Assembly: GCF_021083305.1 (NCBI RefSeq)
Contig: NZ_JAJFAY010000001.1
Location: 558,001-622,000, forward strand
Direction: 5' to 3'
DNA: 64,000 nt
Source of the DNA: Haladaptatus sp. DYF46
GTDB lineage: Archaea > Halobacteriota > Halobacteria > Halobacteriales > Haladaptataceae
Under the pieces are notes generated by a model that saw nothing but the letters and a program-made list of their open reading frames with translations, did not search any database and was not told the origin of the DNA. This document shows positions 24,678-32,474 of this stretch, one piece after another; the first letter of the stretch is position 1, and each line of letters begins with the position of its first letter. A program made the translations under genes and the position numbers.

Positions 24678-26131
24678 AGGTAGTCCTCCATGGATATCTG
24701 TCCGTCAATCTCGGCGTCGTCGGTGTCCGCCGTGTCGGCCTCCTCGTCGGTAGCGCTGGCCGAGTCGTCCACCGCGGCACTACCCTCCTCGGAAGCCGTC
24801 TCCGAATCCGCGACGGCCTCCGCGGGCGGGGTTTCTTGGGGTGACGGCTCTTTCGCGGGAACGTTTTCGGACGACGACTCCTTCGATTCGTCCTCGTTGT
24901 CCGTGTCGCCCGTCTCATCACCGTCCGAGCGCACCGAAACCGAGAGGGTTTCCGTGTTCGTCTTCCCTGCTTCGCCGTCACCCGCGTCCGATTCTGCTGC
25001 GTCGGGGTCGTCCCCTTCCGCGGGTTCGAACGCCGCGAGGGTTTCGGAGATCTGGGTCGAAACGTGTTCTTCGACCGCGTCCCGAACGTTCGCGTCCGCG
25101 ACCTTGCTCGCGCGGACGATCTCGTCCACCGCGTGGGCCGTCTCGCTGAGTCCCATCTCGCGGACGCGCTCGCGAACCGCGTCGTCCGGGTCGGCGAACG
25201 AAACCGAGAGGTCTTCGGTTTCGGATTCGATTTCGCGCCGGTCGGTCACGCGGGCGACGAGCGCGCCTTCGTTCGTGGCGAACTCCTCGACCCGCGCGGG
25301 AGTCACGTCGGTTCCTTCGCCCTCGATGGAGACGAGAACGACGGCGTCGTCCACGTCGTGTTCACGAATCGCCTCCCGGACGAAGTCGATGCCGTCCTCC
25401 TCGGCGAGGCTGACGGAGACGTATTCGAAATCGCGTGTCGGAATGCCGCGCCGGGTGATGGTCACGTCCTCCTCGAAGTGGACTATGTTGTACCCCCGGT
25501 CGTCGCGCTCGCTCGCGCTCGCGCGCTCGGTCGAACCGCAGTAGGTCACCCACGCGTCGGCGACCCGCTCCTTCTCGGATTGGTGGTTGTCGCCGAGCAA
25601 CATCGCGTCGAAATCGACCGACGCCTCGGTCAGGACGCGTTCGGCGTCCCAGTCACCGAAGTCGAACGGCTGAAAGAGGCCGTGTGCGACGAGCGCCGCG
25701 GCGTCCGCGTCGTGTGCCTCGAACTCGTAGTCGAGGTCGTCGCGTTTCGAGACCGGAACGTGATCCAATCCGTAGAAGGCGGTGTCGCCGACGAGAACCG
25801 GGGACGGTCCGAGTCGCGTCGCGAGCCCCAGGGTCTCGAAGAGGTCGAGCCACTGTTGGCCGTGCGTACTCTCGTGGTTCCCGACGATCGCGAGAAACGG
25901 GATGTCCGCCCGACGAAGTTTCCGGAGGACCGAAATCGTCCCGTGGAGGTCCACCAGTCCGGGTCTGCGGTCGTGGAACAGGTCGCCGGCGTGGACGACC
26001 GCATCCATTTCGTCCTCGATGGCGTCCTCGACGACCCGGTCGAACGCGGCAAGAAAATCGTCCCGTCGCTCGGGCGAATGATACTGACGATACCCGATGT
26101 GAGTGTCGCCCGTGTGAACCACCCGTGTCAT
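24674..26131 (-). CDS. mre11: DNA double-strand break repair nuclease Mre11
   Basis: 485 residues from ATG 26131, which starts MTRVVHTGDTHIGYRQY; nine further in-frame codons upstream are not family-like. Phosphoesterase motifs: GDTHIG (8-13), HAGDLFHD, VGNHES, then HGLFQ and GDNHQS. The capping domain follows to about 370. The last 110 residues are a low-complexity acidic Ser/Glu/Asp/Thr tail ending ISMEDYL, a haloarchaeal extension; the terminal hydrophobic motif may bind a partner. Mre11 is a Mn2+-dependent nuclease acting with Rad50. A TATA-like AATTTATG lies about 30 bases upstream of the start. Confidence 0.96.
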   Translation of the reverse strand: MTRVVHTGDTHIGYRQYHSPERRDDFLAAFDRVVEDAIEDEMDAVVHAGDLFHDRRPGLVDLHGTISVLRKLRRADIPFLAIVGNHESTHGQQWLDLFETLGLATRLGPSPVLVGDTAFYGLDHVPVSKRDDLDYEFEAHDADAAALVAHGLFQPFDFGDWDAERVLTEASVDFDAMLLGDNHQSEKERVADAWVTYCGSTERASASERDDRGYNIVHFEEDVTITRRGIPTRDFEYVSVSLAEEDGIDFVREAIREHDVDDAVVLVSIEGEGTDVTPARVEEFATNEGALVARVTDRREIESETEDLSVSFADPDDAVRERVREMGLSETAHAVDEIVRASKVADANVRDAVEEHVSTQISETLAAFEPAEGDDPDAAESDAGDGEAGKTNTETLSVSVRSDGDETGDTDNEDESKESSSENVPAKEPSPQETPPAEAVADSETASEEGSAAVDDSASATDEEADTADTDDAEIDGQISMEDYL

Positions 26132-26192
26132 TGATTCAGCGATACGTTCCAGCCTCATAAATTGTTTCCGTGACTGTCCCGTTTACATCCGC

Positions 26193-27755
26193 ATGACGTT
26201 TCAGACGGCTCACATTCTTCCCGGTACGTTGGACGACCTCGCTGGCGAAGTTTCCGCCGACGAAAGCGACGAGTCGATTCCGGTGGATGCGCCGTTCACG
26301 GGGGAGCGAATCGGCGACGTCCCTGCCTGCGCTCCATCGGACGTGACCGCGGCGGTTGCGCGCGCTCGAACCGCACAGGGCGAGTGGTCGTCGTGGTCGG
26401 TGAACCGCCGGGCGGACGTCCTCCTGCGGTGTCACGACCTCGTGTTGGACCGACAGGACGAACTCCTCGACGTGATGGGTCTGGAAAGCGGAAAGGTCCG
26501 GCAGGACGGCTACGAGGAGGTCCTCGACGTGGCGACCAACGCCCGGTACTACGCCACGCGCGCGGAAGAACTGCTCCGGCCGCGACGGCGCGACGGGGCG
26601 ATTCCGCTCGCCACGAAGACGATAGAATATCGGAAGCCCGTAGGCGTCGTCGGCGTCATCGCACCGTGGAACTACCCGCTCACGCTCGCCGTCTCGGACG
26701 CGATTCCCGCGCTCCTCGCCGGAAACGCGGTGGTGCTGAAACCCGCCGAGGAGACGCCGTTCTCCGCGTTGCTGGTCGCGAAACTGCTGCGGGAAGCGGG
26801 ACTGCCGGCGGACGCCTTTCGGGTCGTCACCGGGCGAGGCGACGAGGTCGGTCCGGCGCTGATCGACGCCGTGGATTTCGTGAGTTTCACCGGCAGCACC
26901 GAGACGGGGCGAACCGTCGCGGAACGCGCGGGCGAAAATCTCGTGAAGTGCTCGCTCGAACTCGGGGGGAAGAACCCGATGGTCGTGCTGGACGACGCGG
27001 ACGTGGCTGCTGCCGTCGAAGGGGCGATTCGGGGCTGTTTCACCAACGCCGGACAGCTCTGTCTCTCGTTCGAACGGTTGTACGTCCAAGACGGCGTGTA
27101 CGATGAGTTCCGGCGGACGTTCGCGGAACGGACCCGCGAACTCTCGATGGCACCGTCGCTCGATTACGACGTGGAAGTCGGGTCGCTCGTCTCGGAACGG
27201 CAGTTCGAGAAGGTTCGGGAACACGTGGCGGACGCGGTGGACGAGGGAGCAACGGTCGTCGCCGGTGGAAACGCGCGCCCCGATGTCGGGCCGTACTTCT
27301 TCGAACCGACGATTCTGACGGACGTGACGGAGGAGATGACGCTGGCACGCGAGGAGACGTTCGGCCCGGTCGTTTCCCTGTCCGGGTTTTCCGAGGAGGA
27401 GGAGGGAATCGCGCTCGCCAACGACTCCGACCGGGGATTGAACGCGAGCGTCTGGACGACGGACACGGACAGAGGGTGGAGAATAGCCCGCGGAATCGAC
27501 TGCGGAACGGTGGGAATCAACGACCCGTATCACGCGACGTGGGCGTCCGTCGATGCGCCGATGGGCGGGATGAAGGACTCGGGAATCGGCCGTCGTCACG
27601 GCCGGGAGGGAATGCGGAAGTACACCGAATCGCAAACGGTCGCCGAACAGCGAGTAGCCTCGCTCGCACCACCGCGGCGGGTCCCGACGAAATGGTACGC
27701 TCGTGCGATGTCGGGCGTGATGCGACTGTACAAGCGAATCGAGGAGGCTCGGTAG
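26193..27755 (+). CDS. NAD(P)-dependent aldehyde dehydrogenase (succinic-semialdehyde dehydrogenase-like)
   Basis: 520 residues with the complete ALDH active site: the oxyanion Asn160 in APWNYP, the general base Glu256 in LELGGKNP, and the catalytic Cys290 in NAGQLC. The NAD-binding block FTGSTETGR (232-240) is intact. Compared with typical 480-490 residue ALDHs it has a slightly longer N-terminus and a C-terminal tail (RVPTKWYARAMSGVMRLYKRI), features of membrane-associated ALDHs. The substrate is not certain; the sequence looks closest to the succinate-semialdehyde/betaine type. It is divergent from mre11. A tiny ORF starts immediately after its stop. Confidence 0.93.
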   Translation: MTFQTAHILPGTLDDLAGEVSADESDESIPVDAPFTGERIGDVPACAPSDVTAAVARARTAQGEWSSWSVNRRADVLLRCHDLVLDRQDELLDVMGLESGKVRQDGYEEVLDVATNARYYATRAEELLRPRRRDGAIPLATKTIEYRKPVGVVGVIAPWNYPLTLAVSDAIPALLAGNAVVLKPAEETPFSALLVAKLLREAGLPADAFRVVTGRGDEVGPALIDAVDFVSFTGSTETGRTVAERAGENLVKCSLELGGKNPMVVLDDADVAAAVEGAIRGCFTNAGQLCLSFERLYVQDGVYDEFRRTFAERTRELSMAPSLDYDVEVGSLVSERQFEKVREHVADAVDEGATVVAGGNARPDVGPYFFEPTILTDVTEEMTLAREETFGPVVSLSGFSEEEEGIALANDSDRGLNASVWTTDTDRGWRIARGIDCGTVGINDPYHATWASVDAPMGGMKDSGIGRRHGREGMRKYTESQTVAEQRVASLAPPRRVPTKWYARAMSGVMRLYKRIEEAR

Positions 27756-27884
27756 ATGGACGTCTTCCTCGCCAAATTCCCCGGATTTCTCGACTCCGCG
27801 CTGACGAAGCGGTCGCTCGCTCGCGGGCGGATCATCGCCCGTCTCGTCCAACCGAAAAATCGACGGACGGCCGAGAGCGAGTAA
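27756..27884 (+). CDS. Very small ORF directly after the aldehyde dehydrogenase
   Basis: 42 codons beginning with ATG on the base after the ALDH stop codon: MDVFLAKFPGFLDSALTKRS followed by a basic end. It is amphipathic, with third-position GC like real haloarchaeal genes, and would be translated by coupling. It may be a genuine small protein, or the remnant of a longer reductase-type C-terminus; I recognise no family. A strong hairpin follows at 27932-27960. Confidence 0.4.
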   Translation: MDVFLAKFPGFLDSALTKRSLARGRIIARLVQPKNRRTAESE

Positions 27885-27931
27885 TCGAAGGAGAGCACGC
27901 CACCGTTCTCCGTCGGGAACACGGTGGTCTT

Positions 27932-27960
27932 CGGGCGTGACCGCCGGGTGGTCACGCCCG
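27932..27960. terminator. Strong hairpin between convergent genes
   Basis: CGGGCGTGACC (27932-27942) pairs perfectly with GGTCACGCCCG (27950-27960) across a seven-base loop. It lies between the end of the ALDH unit and the convergent HTH gene and has no clear T run. A transcription-termination or RNA 3'-end protection role is likely. The rest of 27885-28121 holds no supported gene. Confidence 0.5.
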
Positions 27961-28121
27961 ACGCGATACGTTGGCCGCGGTGGAAGGGAGCAGAACGGAC
28001 AGCGAAGGAAGGTACGGAGTGATGGGACGGTGTGGAGGAGCGAACACTGCGAAACGTGAGAGTGGGAAACGACCACGGTTGGCCGTCGTTGGCCGCGGCA
28101 TGAGATATAAACGCTCGGAAT

Positions 28122-28394
28122 TCAGAGGTCGAGCGTGTAGAGGCGTTTTCGCGCGTCGGAGAAGGAAAATCGCGAGTCGACGAGGTCTTCCTCTTCGAGA
28201 CGCGTCAGAGCGTAGCGAACGGTTCGCGGCGGCAACAGCGTTTCTTCGGCGAGTTGGCTTTGGGTCATCGTCTCGTTGTACTCCAACACCTTTGCGACTA
28301 GCTTCGCGCTCGGCGGCAAGTCGCGGATGGTCGCGGTCGAATCCACGTCTTGGAGCCGATTTTCGGTCGTTCGTGAAAGCTCTGGGGCGCTCAT
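28122..28394 (-). CDS. Small winged-HTH transcriptional regulator next to PAN
   Basis: 90 residues from ATG 28394, giving MSAPELSRTTENRLQDV; the frame is open upstream but that part is not family-like. The HTH is very clear: PPSAKLVAKVLEYNETMTQSQLAEETLLPPRTVRYALTRLEEEDLV, followed by a short wing FSFSDARKRLYTL. It is a MarR/TrmB-like minimal winged helix, strongly conserved in haloarchaea and, as I recall, regularly divergent from the proteasome-activating nucleotidase gene. It may control proteasome genes; that is inference from position. Confidence 0.87.
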   Translation of the reverse strand: MSAPELSRTTENRLQDVDSTATIRDLPPSAKLVAKVLEYNETMTQSQLAEETLLPPRTVRYALTRLEEEDLVDSRFSFSDARKRLYTLDL

Positions 28395-28506
28395 CACTTC
28401 CCCATTTTGAATACAGCATAATAATATTTCCCATTCTTTCATATTACCACTGGGAATTAAATACACGGCATATTTGATCGTACCAACAGGTCGGGCACCC
28501 GAAGCC

Positions 28507-28514
28507 TCTTAAGA
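28507..28514 (+). promoter_or_regulatory. TATA-like box for the leaderless pan gene
   Basis: TCTTAAGA is centred about 27 bases upstream of ATG 28538, the normal distance from archaeal TATA box to transcription start. It supports that ATG over the one at 28514. Confidence 0.45.
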
Positions 28515-28537
28515 TGCAGGCCCTTATCCCCGAGTTG

Positions 28538-29755
28538 ATGACCGATACTGTGGATGACGTAGAACTCCCCTACGACGAGGAGAGTACGTCACAACAGGAA
28601 CAGATAGAAGCTCTCCAAGAGCGTCTCGATGTCCTCGAATCCCAGAACGAGGAGATGCGGGACAAACTTCTCGATGCGAACGCGGAGAACAACAAATATC
28701 AGCAGAAACTCGAACGACTCACCCACGAGAACAAGAAGCTGAAACAGTCGCCGCTGTTCGTCGCCACGGTTCAGGAGATAACCGAGGAAGGCGTCATCAT
28801 CAAACAGCACGGCAACAATCAGGAGGCGGTTACGGAAGTGACCGAGGAGATGCGTGACGAACTCGACCCCGACGCGCGCGTCGCCGTGAACAACTCCCTC
28901 TCTATCGTGAAAACGCTGGACGACGAAACCGACGTTCGCGCTCGCGTGATGCAAGTCACGAAGAGCCCCGAAGTCACCTACTCGGACATCGGTGGCTTGG
29001 AGGAACAGATGAACGAGGTCCGCGAGACGGTCGAGATGCCGCTCGAAAACCCCGGCATGTTCGAACAGGTCGGTATCGAACCGCCGAGCGGCGTTCTCCT
29101 CTACGGCCCGCCGGGAACCGGGAAGACGATGCTGGCCAAGGCCGTCGCGAACCAGACCGACGCGACGTTCATCAAGATGGCCGGCTCCGAACTCGTCCAC
29201 AAGTTCATCGGCGAAGGTGCGAAACTCGTCCGCGACCTGTTCGAGGTCGCACGCCAGCACGAACCCGCCGTCCTCTTCATCGACGAAATCGACGCCATCG
29301 CATCGAAGCGCACCGACTCGAAGACGTCGGGCGACGCCGAAGTGCAGCGGACGATGATGCAACTGCTCTCGGAGATGGACGGGTTCGAGGACCGCGGCGA
29401 AATCCGCATCATCGCGGCGACCAACCGCTTCGACATGCTCGACCGCGCCATCCTTCGACCGGGTCGCTTCGACCGCCTCATCGAAGTCCCGAACCCCGGC
29501 GAGGAAGGCCGCGAACAGATCTTCCGCATCCACACCCGCGACATGAACATCGCGGACGACGTGGACTACGAGCACCTCGCCGTCGAAGCGGGCGACGCGA
29601 GCGGTGCGGACATCAAGGCCATCTGTACCGAAGCCGGGATGTTCGCCATCCGCGACGACCGCACCGAAATCGCGATGCAGGACTTCGTCGACGCCCAGGA
29701 GAAGATAGAGCAGGAAGAAGAGGAGAACGACGAGGTTTCGAAGACGTTCGCCTGA
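28538..29755 (+). CDS. pan1: Proteasome-activating nucleotidase (PAN-A type)
   Basis: 405 residues from ATG 28538 (MTDTVDDVELPYDEE, the family start). Domains: N-terminal coiled coil (about 20-70), OB domain (about 75-150), AAA+ ATPase with Walker A GPPGTGKT, pore loop KFIGEGAKLV, Walker B FIDEIDAI, sensor-1 AATNR and arginine fingers RPGRFDR. PAN unfolds proteins and feeds them to the 20S proteasome. The final residues KTFA differ from the canonical HbYX proteasome-gating motif (Tyr at the penultimate position). A hairpin with eight T follows at 29787-29820. It is divergent from a small HTH gene. Confidence 0.96.
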   Translation: MTDTVDDVELPYDEESTSQQEQIEALQERLDVLESQNEEMRDKLLDANAENNKYQQKLERLTHENKKLKQSPLFVATVQEITEEGVIIKQHGNNQEAVTEVTEEMRDELDPDARVAVNNSLSIVKTLDDETDVRARVMQVTKSPEVTYSDIGGLEEQMNEVRETVEMPLENPGMFEQVGIEPPSGVLLYGPPGTGKTMLAKAVANQTDATFIKMAGSELVHKFIGEGAKLVRDLFEVARQHEPAVLFIDEIDAIASKRTDSKTSGDAEVQRTMMQLLSEMDGFEDRGEIRIIAATNRFDMLDRAILRPGRFDRLIEVPNPGEEGREQIFRIHTRDMNIADDVDYEHLAVEAGDASGADIKAICTEAGMFAIRDDRTEIAMQDFVDAQEKIEQEEEENDEVSKTFA

Positions 29756-29786
29756 TTCGTTCGGGTTTCAACCTCGAACTCGGTGC

Positions 29787-29820
29787 GGTTCCTGTGAACC
29801 ACCACGGTTCGGTTTTTTTT
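29787..29820 (+). terminator. Hairpin plus T-run terminator after pan
   Basis: GGTTC-CTGT-GAACC (29787-29800) is followed about a dozen bases later by eight T (29813-29820). Archaeal RNA polymerase stops at T-rich tracts, so this is a good terminator for the pan message. Confidence 0.6.
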
Positions 29821-29926
29821 CGTTCGTCTGTTCTCGTTCAACGCGTAGTCGTGGCAGTGAGCGGCGACGCCGCTACTCGATTCTCGACGGGCAAAAATTC
29901 GGTCGCCGTTCGGTCGAATCTGTGGC

Positions 29927-30064
29927 TTATGCTAGTGCGGTGAAAATCACGTAGGGAACGCCGAACAGTAGGACGGTCATCGCCACGAGGATGAGGAGGT
30001 ACGAGCCAATCGTACTCGCCGCGGTCATCCATGCGGGGTGTTCGAAATTGGCAGGGAGATTCAT
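29927..30064 (-). CDS. Small membrane protein, 45 residues
   Basis: ATG 30064 to TAA 29927-29929. The product starts MNLPANFEHPAWMTAAST and then has one long hydrophobic helix of about 25 residues (GSYLLILVAMTVLLFGV) to its end. A single-pass membrane protein, probably with the N-terminus outside or in the cytoplasm depending on the weak charge bias. It follows the DUF5800-like gene by 48 bases on the same strand, so they may be co-transcribed. Codon third positions are GC-rich, as in real genes. Function unknown. Confidence 0.65.
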   Translation of the reverse strand: MNLPANFEHPAWMTAASTIGSYLLILVAMTVLLFGVPYVIFTALA

Positions 30065-30112
30065 ACCTCACGTTTTTTCTCCCCCGTCTAAACCCTACCG
30101 GAGTTTCGGCCG

Positions 30113-30310
30113 TTATCGGAGAATGTCGCCGATTCGCCGCGCCTGCCCGCCCGTCGCAGGGTCCTTCTCCACGATGTGCAGGACTTGGTGGTCGGTCACG
30201 TCGTAGTAGGACTTTCCCGTCGCCTCCTCGATGAGGTCCTTCGAGAGACGAAATTCGGTTCCTTCGTAAACGACATCGACACCGTCGTCATCGAACGAGA
30301 GCGTAGTCAT
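30113..30310 (-). CDS. Small conserved haloarchaeal protein (DUF5800-like)
   Basis: 65 residues from ATG 30310: MTTLSFDDDGVDVVYEGTEF, then RLSKDLIEEATGKSYYDVTDHQVLHIVEKDP and the end RRIGDILR. The pattern matches the short haloarchaeal DUF5800 proteins as I remember them. Predicted small alpha/beta fold, soluble and acidic. It lies upstream of a 45-residue membrane protein in the same direction and is divergent from the bactofilin-like gene. The same frame is open far upstream across the divergent gene, which is not believable. Function unknown. Confidence 0.75.
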   Translation of the reverse strand: MTTLSFDDDGVDVVYEGTEFRLSKDLIEEATGKSYYDVTDHQVLHIVEKDPATGGQARRIGDILR

Positions 30311-30436
30311 ACCACGGCGTTCGCCGCGGGTAGGTAAAAAAGCTACAGAACACGACGAGGAGAAATCCATGAGTTCGACGCACGTGATTCGTTCCGTGTC
30401 CGATCTCGTCCGGATTTTTCGCCGGAAATCCGAAAC

Positions 30437-31453
30437 GTGACAGACGAACGTCTGACGGTCTCGGGAGGTTTTATTACGAGCGACTTGCTGGTAGGATGTG
30501 TGCCGCTCCGTTCCGACCCACTCGATGAACTCTCGATTCCCGACGGGACCACCGTCGAAGAACACGACCTCGTCACCGACGGGGACATCATCGTCGGTGC
30601 ACAGAGTACCGTCGAGTTCGGCGTCCGCGGGAACAACGTAATTGCGGGCGAACGGGCGACTTTCGGCGGTCACATCGAGGCCGAATCGGACTGCCGCCTC
30701 GACCTCTGGTGTGACGTGGACGGCGACGTACTCGTCGGACAGGACGCGTACCTGGGCGAGCGCGTCCACGTGACGGGGCAACTGATGGTCAGCGGCGACC
30801 TCGACATCGGCGACGACGTTCAGATCGACGAAGGATTCGAGGCCAACGGCTGGATCGTCATCCGCAACCCCATGCCGACCGTCGTGTTCCTGTTCGTCTA
30901 TCTGTCACAACTCCTCAGACTCGGCGAGGAGGAGGCCGCCCAAGGCATCATCGACGAAATGGTGGACGAGAGCGAGGCGGATCCGGTGACGATTCCGCGG
31001 AGCGCTCACGTCAGCGACGACGCGTGGCGCGTTTCGACGCCAGCAACCGTGGGCGACGGCTGTCGGCTCCACGGCAACATCCGCGCGGAGGAGATAGTCG
31101 TCGGCGCGGACGACGAGTTGTTCGGAAGCCTCCGTGCGCGCGGCGACATCGTGGTCGGCGAACGAACGCGGATTCACGGCGACGTAACGACGCGCAACGG
31201 TACCGTCGTCCTCGAAGACGATGCGGAGGTTCTCGGCGACGTTTCCTGTACCGACCTCGAATTTCACGAGAACGCCACCGCCGACGGAACCATGCGCGCC
31301 CGCGGCGAGATGACGATGGTACGTGCTGACGCTCGGAAACCGACCGATGAAGAGACGTACGAAGACGAAAGCGACGACGAGAACGCCTCGGAGGCCGTCG
31401 AGACGGCCCATCGGGACCGAAGCGGATCCGACGGCCCCGCCCCACAAGCCTGA
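30437..31453 (+). CDS. Polymer-forming (bactofilin-like) protein
   Basis: 338 residues from GTG 30437. Two right-handed beta-helix-like repeat regions (about 40-135 and 195-285) with hexapeptide-type steps such as GDVLVGQDAYLGERVHVTG and GSLRARGDIVVGERTRIHGDVT, separated by a hydrophobic helical insert PTVVFLFVYLSQLLRLG (about 141-157). The C-terminal 55 residues are disordered and acidic. Bactofilins polymerise into cytoskeletal filaments; haloarchaeal relatives (halofilins) are known to affect cell shape. The double-barrel arrangement with a central hydrophobic segment is unusual for a plain bactofilin and could anchor the filament to the membrane. Confidence 0.72.
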   Translation: MTDERLTVSGGFITSDLLVGCVPLRSDPLDELSIPDGTTVEEHDLVTDGDIIVGAQSTVEFGVRGNNVIAGERATFGGHIEAESDCRLDLWCDVDGDVLVGQDAYLGERVHVTGQLMVSGDLDIGDDVQIDEGFEANGWIVIRNPMPTVVFLFVYLSQLLRLGEEEAAQGIIDEMVDESEADPVTIPRSAHVSDDAWRVSTPATVGDGCRLHGNIRAEEIVVGADDELFGSLRARGDIVVGERTRIHGDVTTRNGTVVLEDDAEVLGDVSCTDLEFHENATADGTMRARGEMTMVRADARKPTDEETYEDESDDENASEAVETAHRDRSGSDGPAPQA

Positions 31454-31611
31454 GTAATGATACCTTTTCGCGGAAATAACCGTCGAGCGATAGCCATCAA
31501 CAGTCGATTGAATCGAGGTAGTATGTCAGATAATTGTTAGACCTCCGACAGTATAATAACGACAGGCGGTATTGGTAACGATTGACGTATGCAAACTAAA
31601 CGCACTCACGC

Positions 31612-31619
31612 GAGGAGGT
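31612..31619 (+). promoter_or_regulatory. Strong Shine-Dalgarno before fixA
   Basis: GAGGAGGT ends four bases before the fixA ATG at 31624. Most genes here are leaderless, so this indicates a message with a real 5' leader, consistent with the 170-base intergenic region 31454-31623, which holds no other gene. Confidence 0.6.
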
Positions 31620-31623
31620 ACCG

Positions 31624-32472
31624 ATGCACTCGGTCGTGTTGACCAAGGGCGTCCCGGACTTCCGCGAGGGGCAGGTGTCCTTCGACGAAGACGGCCACCT
31701 CGAACGTGGGAGAACCCCGACGGTGATGAACCCGAACGACCGGTTCGCACTGAACGCCGCCCTCCAGACGAAGGTGAAACACGGCGGGCAGGTGAGCGCG
31801 ATGAGCATGGGACCGCCCGGCTACGCCGACGTGCTGGGCGAGGCGATGGAGACGTACGCCGACGATCTCTACCTACTCTCAGACCGCGAGATGGCCGCCG
31901 CCGACACGTGGGCGACGGCGATCACCCTCTCCGCCGGTATCGAGAAGATCGGCCAACCGGATCTCGTGCTCGCGGGATTCAAAACGGCGGACGGCGAGAC
32001 GGGCCAAACCGGTCCGCAGACGGCGTGGTGTCTCGATTATCCCATCATCACGCACGTCATCGCCATGGAAGTTGACGAGGACGAGGGCACGGTCCGCGCC
32101 AAGCGACTGGTGGAGGGCGATGTGGACGAAATCGAAACGGTCGAGTCCCCGCTCCCGGCGTTCATCGTCACCGACCCCGAGTACGAAGCGAGTTATCGGA
32201 AGGCCACGCACCGACTCCGGAAAAAGCAACTGCACGCGGAAACGGAAGAGCGCGCCGAGGAGTACGAGGAGTACTTGACGACATGGGACCACGAGGACCT
32301 GAACCTCGACTCCGAGTACATCGGACTGGACGGATCGCCGACCATCGTCTCCTCCGTGGACCCGATTCCGAAGGCACCGGCCGAGCGCGAAGCCACGATG
32401 GCGACGTTGGACGACGAGGAAGCCATGTCCGAGGTGCTCGAAACGATGCAACCGTTCGCGGCGGGTGATTGA
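31624..32472 (+). CDS. fixA: Electron transfer flavoprotein beta subunit (FixA)
   Basis: 282 residues. Typical EtfB/FixA features: N-terminal VVLTKGVPDFREGQVSFDEDG, the core MNPNDRFALNAAL, the nucleotide-binding region AGFKTADGETGQTGPQTAWCLDYP, and an N-D-like FAD/AMP segment. FixA forms a heterodimer with FixB; with FixCX it can bifurcate electrons from NADH to ferredoxin and quinone. It is the first gene of a tight run fixA-fixB-fixC plus a small gene, with gaps of 2-3 bases or overlaps. No nitrogenase is nearby, so a role in reductant supply or quinone reduction from acyl-CoA/amino-acid oxidation is more likely. Confidence 0.93.
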   Translation: MHSVVLTKGVPDFREGQVSFDEDGHLERGRTPTVMNPNDRFALNAALQTKVKHGGQVSAMSMGPPGYADVLGEAMETYADDLYLLSDREMAAADTWATAITLSAGIEKIGQPDLVLAGFKTADGETGQTGPQTAWCLDYPIITHVIAMEVDEDEGTVRAKRLVEGDVDEIETVESPLPAFIVTDPEYEASYRKATHRLRKKQLHAETEERAEEYEEYLTTWDHEDLNLDSEYIGLDGSPTIVSSVDPIPKAPAEREATMATLDDEEAMSEVLETMQPFAAGD

Positions 32473-32474
32473 CC

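Noticed and set aside
26136-28076. Reverse-strand open frame of about 646 codons over the aldehyde dehydrogenase gene
   Set aside because: It is antisense to a gene with a complete ALDH active site, is rich in Arg/His/Pro, and has no domain signature. Long antisense frames are expected at this GC content.
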